The position numbers and the translations under genes are program-made. Of a DNA stretch of 7,594 nucleotides, positions 5,766 to 7,594 are shown piece by piece. Position 1 is the stretch's first letter. Every line of letters begins with the position of its first letter. This DNA comes from Thermoplasmata archaeon (lineage in GTDB: Archaea > Thermoplasmatota > Thermoplasmata > Thermoplasmatales > Thermoplasmataceae), in contig JAKAYM010000090.1 in assembly GCA_021826795.1 (NCBI GenBank), forward strand, positions 1 to 7,594. The letters are read 5' to 3'. The notes under the pieces are model-generated. The model was not told where the DNA came from and did not search any database. It saw only the letters and a list, made by a program, of their open reading frames with translations.

Positions 5766-6604
5766 TATTTAGGCATATGCTGTGAATACATTTCTTTCAG
5801 GGTATTATCATCTATATGTGTGTAAATCTGTGTTGTTGCCAGACTGGAATGGCCAAGAATTTGCTGAATAAACCTGATATCACCGCCATTTCTTAATATT
5901 GATGTTGCAAATGTGTGCCTCAGCACGTGTGGAGTGACTTTTTTAGTTATTCCGGAATTTTCAGCAACCCTTTTAACCATACGTTCAACAGTGCTGGTAT
6001 TGAATTTTGTTTTCTTATTGGAAATAAACAAATAATTGTTGTTTGACCTTATTTTTATACGTTCCTTCATATAGCTCTTTATATGATCTTTGCAGATATC
6101 TGGCATGACTACAATTCGATCTTTATCTCCCTTTCCTGCATGAACATATATAATATTCTCTTCAAAATCTATATCCCCTATCTCCAGATTGACAAGTTCA
6201 CTGACCCTTAGTCCTGTATATAGAAAAACGGATAATACTGCTATATCCCGGTTATTGCTTGATCCATTCAGGAGTGTACCTGCATCCTTCTGGTTAAGAT
6301 AAACGGGCATTTTCTGAGACCTTCTGGGAGGAAGAAGATTGGGTGGTATATCCATATTTTTAAATTTATAATACAGTTTCACGGCCTTCATGGCAAGATA
6401 CTGGGATGCCTTGGAATACTGTTTTTCAATAACAATAAAATTTTTGTAATTTTCTATGTCTTCAAAACTAATGACTGAAATATCTTTATCACAGTAAGAA
6501 AGGAATCCGGAAATGAGAAATTTGTACTCCTTGATAGTATAAAAGCTTTTTCGTTCCGTGATCATGAATCTTTCAAAAGATTTCAGTTCTCTTCCTACGT
6601 CCAT
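5762..6604 (-). CDS. xerA: XerA-like tyrosine recombinase
   Basis: This 280-residue tyrosine recombinase has an N-terminal SAM-like DNA-binding domain (about 1-90) and a C-terminal catalytic domain. The full active site is visible: R133 in TGLRVSEL, K158 in the AGKGDKDR beta-hairpin, H226-x2-R229 in HVLRH, H252 in LGHSS and nucleophile Y261 in IYTH. Length and layout match archaeal XerA, which resolves chromosome dimers at a dif site; T. acidophilum has a characterised XerA. No integron, phage or IS genes flank it, which supports a chromosomal housekeeping role over an integrase. The ATG is 39 bp beyond the membrane-protein gene on the same strand. GAGGCGAT at 6627-6620 resembles a Shine-Dalgarno sequence but ends 15 bases before the ATG, which is rather far; TAATATATAC at 6620-6611 is too close for a leaderless TATA box. 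No dif-like site was recognised. Confidence 0.93.
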   Translation of the reverse strand: MDVGRELKSFERFMITERKSFYTIKEYKFLISGFLSYCDKDISVISFEDIENYKNFIVIEKQYSKASQYLAMKAVKLYYKFKNMDIPPNLLPPRRSQKMPVYLNQKDAGTLLNGSSNNRDIAVLSVFLYTGLRVSELVNLEIGDIDFEENIIYVHAGKGDKDRIVVMPDICKDHIKSYMKERIKIRSNNNYLFISNKKTKFNTSTVERMVKRVAENSGITKKVTPHVLRHTFATSILRNGGDIRFIQQILGHSSLATTQIYTHIDDNTLKEMYSQHMPKY

Positions 6605-6643
6605 TTTTATGTATATATTATCGCCTCTTATTGTTTATGATTT

Positions 6644-7087
6644 TTACCTTTCATGAATTCCGTAAGTGTCAATATCATTGTTTCCAGTTTCGGCAGTTTT
6701 ATAGTATGAAATTACCATGGCAAAAAATAGTATTGACAGTCCCTCTACTATCAAATAACCTGATCGTATCCCGTTGTACTGCGAGGTATTTATAGGGGAA
6801 ACCCGTAATATCATAGCCATAGCAGAACCTGCAACAATAAAAATGGCGGATGACGCTATAAGTATCATTCTGTTTCTTCTCATGGTTGTGTCAGGAAATA
6901 GAAGTCCTACGGCTATAAACACATCTCCGAAAATCAGGAATATGGGGAATATTCTGGGTATCACACCGGAGTAGTAGTCCGATTGAAAATATTGTGAAAG
7001 CTTATCTCCGGGAATTAAAAAAATAAACAGGTATGTAACTAAAACAATCACCGTTCCAGTTGCCGAAAATATGCTATACCTGTTCAT
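6644..7087 (-). CDS. Uncharacterised four-helix integral membrane protein
   Basis: I do not recognise this 147-residue protein. Four hydrophobic segments are visible at about residues 8-27, 43-64, 73-94 and 107-128. A Tyr/Ser-rich loop (28-42) and the 98-106 loop (SPINTSQYN) would lie on one face; a basic loop with R70, R71 and R73 and the polar tail (129-147) would lie on the other. By the positive-inside rule the basic loop and both termini are probably cytoplasmic. No catalytic motif, heme or metal ligand pattern, or signal peptidase site stands out. The ATG has an excellent TATA box at -29 to -22, predicting a leaderless transcript. It may be co-transcribed with the recombinase gene 39 bp downstream, though nothing suggests a shared function. 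It could be a small DUF-type membrane protein. Confidence 0.75.
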   Translation of the reverse strand: MNRYSIFSATGTVIVLVTYLFIFLIPGDKLSQYFQSDYYSGVIPRIFPIFLIFGDVFIAVGLLFPDTTMRRNRMILIASSAIFIVAGSAMAMILRVSPINTSQYNGIRSGYLIVEGLSILFFAMVISYYKTAETGNNDIDTYGIHER

Positions 7088-7119
7088 GATAATATTAATT
7101 GTCTGACGTATATAAACAT
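7084..7119 (-). other. Candidate 11-codon ORF overlapping the membrane-protein ATG
   Basis: On the minus strand ATG at 7119-7117 opens an 11-residue ORF (MFIYVRQLILS) whose TGA overlaps the membrane-protein ATG as ATGA. It has the same geometry as the leader ORFs before the UbiB-like, rpe and GGPP synthase genes. Here the strong TATA box lies inside the small ORF, so the main transcript would probably exclude it. It is the weakest of the four. Confidence 0.12.
7109..7116 (-). promoter_or_regulatory. TATA box of the membrane-protein gene
   Basis: On the minus strand TTTATATA lies at -29 to -22 from the ATG, an excellent archaeal TATA match and spacing for a leaderless mRNA. CGAAATG immediately upstream would occupy the BRE position. 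Confidence 0.6.
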
Positions 7120-7133
7120 TTCGAAATAATAAG

Positions 7134-7146
7134 TTTACGGCGTAAA
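7134..7146. repeat. 13-bp palindrome TTTACG-G-CGTAAA in the divergent promoter region
   Basis: Two perfect six-base arms flank a single G, near the middle of the 131-bp region between the membrane-protein and egsA starts. Each arm reads outward as CGTAAA followed by an AT-rich stretch, the same hexamer that precedes the TATA boxes of egsA and hsp20. It is either a pair of back-to-back BRE-like elements or an operator for a dimeric regulator. Confidence 0.5.
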
Positions 7147-7182
7147 AAATATATTTTTGGCATACGTTGTTATTCTATTAAT

Positions 7183-7197
7183 ACGTAAATTTATATT
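7183..7197 (+). promoter_or_regulatory. BRE/TATA promoter of egsA
   Basis: ACGTAAA followed by TTTATATT, with the box at -29 to -22 before the ATG at 7219. It is the clearest promoter in the window for a leaderless transcript. No Shine-Dalgarno sequence precedes the ATG. Confidence 0.65.
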
Positions 7198-7218
7198 CTA
7201 ATTGAATATCATAAAATC

Positions 7219-7594
7219 ATGGAATTTAATAAAATCAAGGCCATGCATTTTCCGAATGATGTTTACATAGGTCATGATGCAATACAGAATATACGCCACG
7301 TGGCAGAAAAAAACTTAAAGTCAGGATCAATATTAATAGTTTCAGGAGAAAAAACATATAAAATAGCAGGGGAAGCAGTTAAAGATAAGCTTCAAGGTCT
7401 TGATTGCTACATTCTGATGACTGGAAACGCAACAATGGATGCTATTAAAAAAGCTAAAGATGAAATTTCTGGCATCAGGATAGGCCTTGTAATAGGGGTT
7501 GGTGGAGGATCTAAAATAGATATGGGCAAAAAACTTGCGTATGACCTTGACGTTCCATTTATAAGTGTACCTACTGCTATTTTATATGTTTTTT
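7219..7594 (+). CDS. egsA: sn-Glycerol-1-phosphate dehydrogenase, N-terminal part (cut by window end)
   Basis: These 125 codons form the N-terminal part of the archaeal enzyme that reduces dihydroxyacetone phosphate to sn-glycerol 1-phosphate, the stereospecific backbone of archaeal lipids. The full protein is normally about 350 residues. Seen: FPNDVYIGHDAI (11-22), ILIVSGEKTY (38-47), the nucleotide-binding GVGGGSKIDMGK (93-104), and PFISVPTA (113-120). The family then continues with a residue plus SHDG, the start of the active-site segment, but here the sequence reads ILYVF. No frame of the last 16 bases encodes SHDG. The zinc-ligand half lies beyond the edge. The ATG at 7219 has a strong promoter at the leaderless distance. 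Identity is secure up to residue 120; whether the gene is intact cannot be decided. Confidence 0.9.
   Translation, partial: MEFNKIKAMHFPNDVYIGHDAIQNIRHVAEKNLKSGSILIVSGEKTYKIAGEAVKDKLQGLDCYILMTGNATMDAIKKAKDEISGIRIGLVIGVGGGSKIDMGKKLAYDLDVPFISVPTAILYVF

Noticed and set aside
5762..6604. The tyrosine recombinase as an integrase marking a mobile element or integrated plasmid.
   Set aside because: Length and motifs match XerA, neighbours are core genes, and no tRNA, direct repeats or phage/plasmid genes are present.

Overview
The window looks like a piece of an archaeal genome from the Thermoplasmatales, most likely a Ferroplasma/Acidiplasma/Cuniculiplasma-type acidophile. The domain call rests on an sn-glycerol-1-phosphate dehydrogenase (the archaeal membrane-lipid enzyme), an archaeal short-chain type GGPP synthase, a XerA-type recombinase, BRE/TATA-like promoters about 22-30 bp before start codons, and an almost complete lack of Shine-Dalgarno sequences. 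AT-rich composition, frequent ATA and AGA/AGG codons, and leaderless-looking genes fit Thermoplasmatales. The genus is inference.

Layout, left to right: small heat-shock protein (Hsp20, +); UbiB/ABC1 atypical kinase with two C-terminal membrane helices (-); a 265-bp divergent intergenic region; ribulose-phosphate 3-epimerase (+); an MDR-family dehydrogenase that has lost its catalytic-zinc ligands (-); a six-repeat TPR protein (-); geranylgeranyl diphosphate synthase (+); a XerA-like tyrosine recombinase (-); an unrecognised four-helix membrane protein (-); and the first ~125 codons of glycerol-1-phosphate dehydrogenase (+), cut by the right edge. Genes alternate in strand, so there are few operons. 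Only TPR/MDR and membrane protein/XerA are possible same-strand pairs. No rRNA, tRNA, CRISPR array or recognisable insertion sequence was seen, and no stretch above 300 bp lacks a gene.

Functional links: GGPP synthase makes the C20 isoprenoid chain and glycerol-1-phosphate dehydrogenase makes the glycerophosphate backbone that are joined into archaeal ether lipids. The UbiB-family protein is plausibly in isoprenoid-quinone or lipid homeostasis too, but its substrate is unknown. Rpe belongs to the non-oxidative pentose phosphate pathway. The rest is housekeeping (chaperone, Xer recombination, TPR scaffold).

Most unusual signals: (1) all three genes with non-ATG starts (UbiB GTG, Rpe GTG, GGPP synthase TTG), and also the membrane protein, are preceded by a tiny ATG-initiated ORF of 5-14 codons whose TGA overlaps the start codon by exactly four bases (NTGA). 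This suggests leader-peptide or termination-reinitiation coupling, although some TATA positions argue against it. (2) Glycerol-1-phosphate dehydrogenase departs abruptly from its family at the conserved SVPTA-(x)SHDG active-site segment in the last 16 bases. (3) Two convergent gene pairs share palindromic stop hexamers/tetramers, and Lys-codon-rich gene ends double as antisense T-tracts. (4) A 13-bp palindrome sits in the promoter region before egsA. I see no obvious new multi-gene defence or metabolic system; the rest looks like ordinary core genome.
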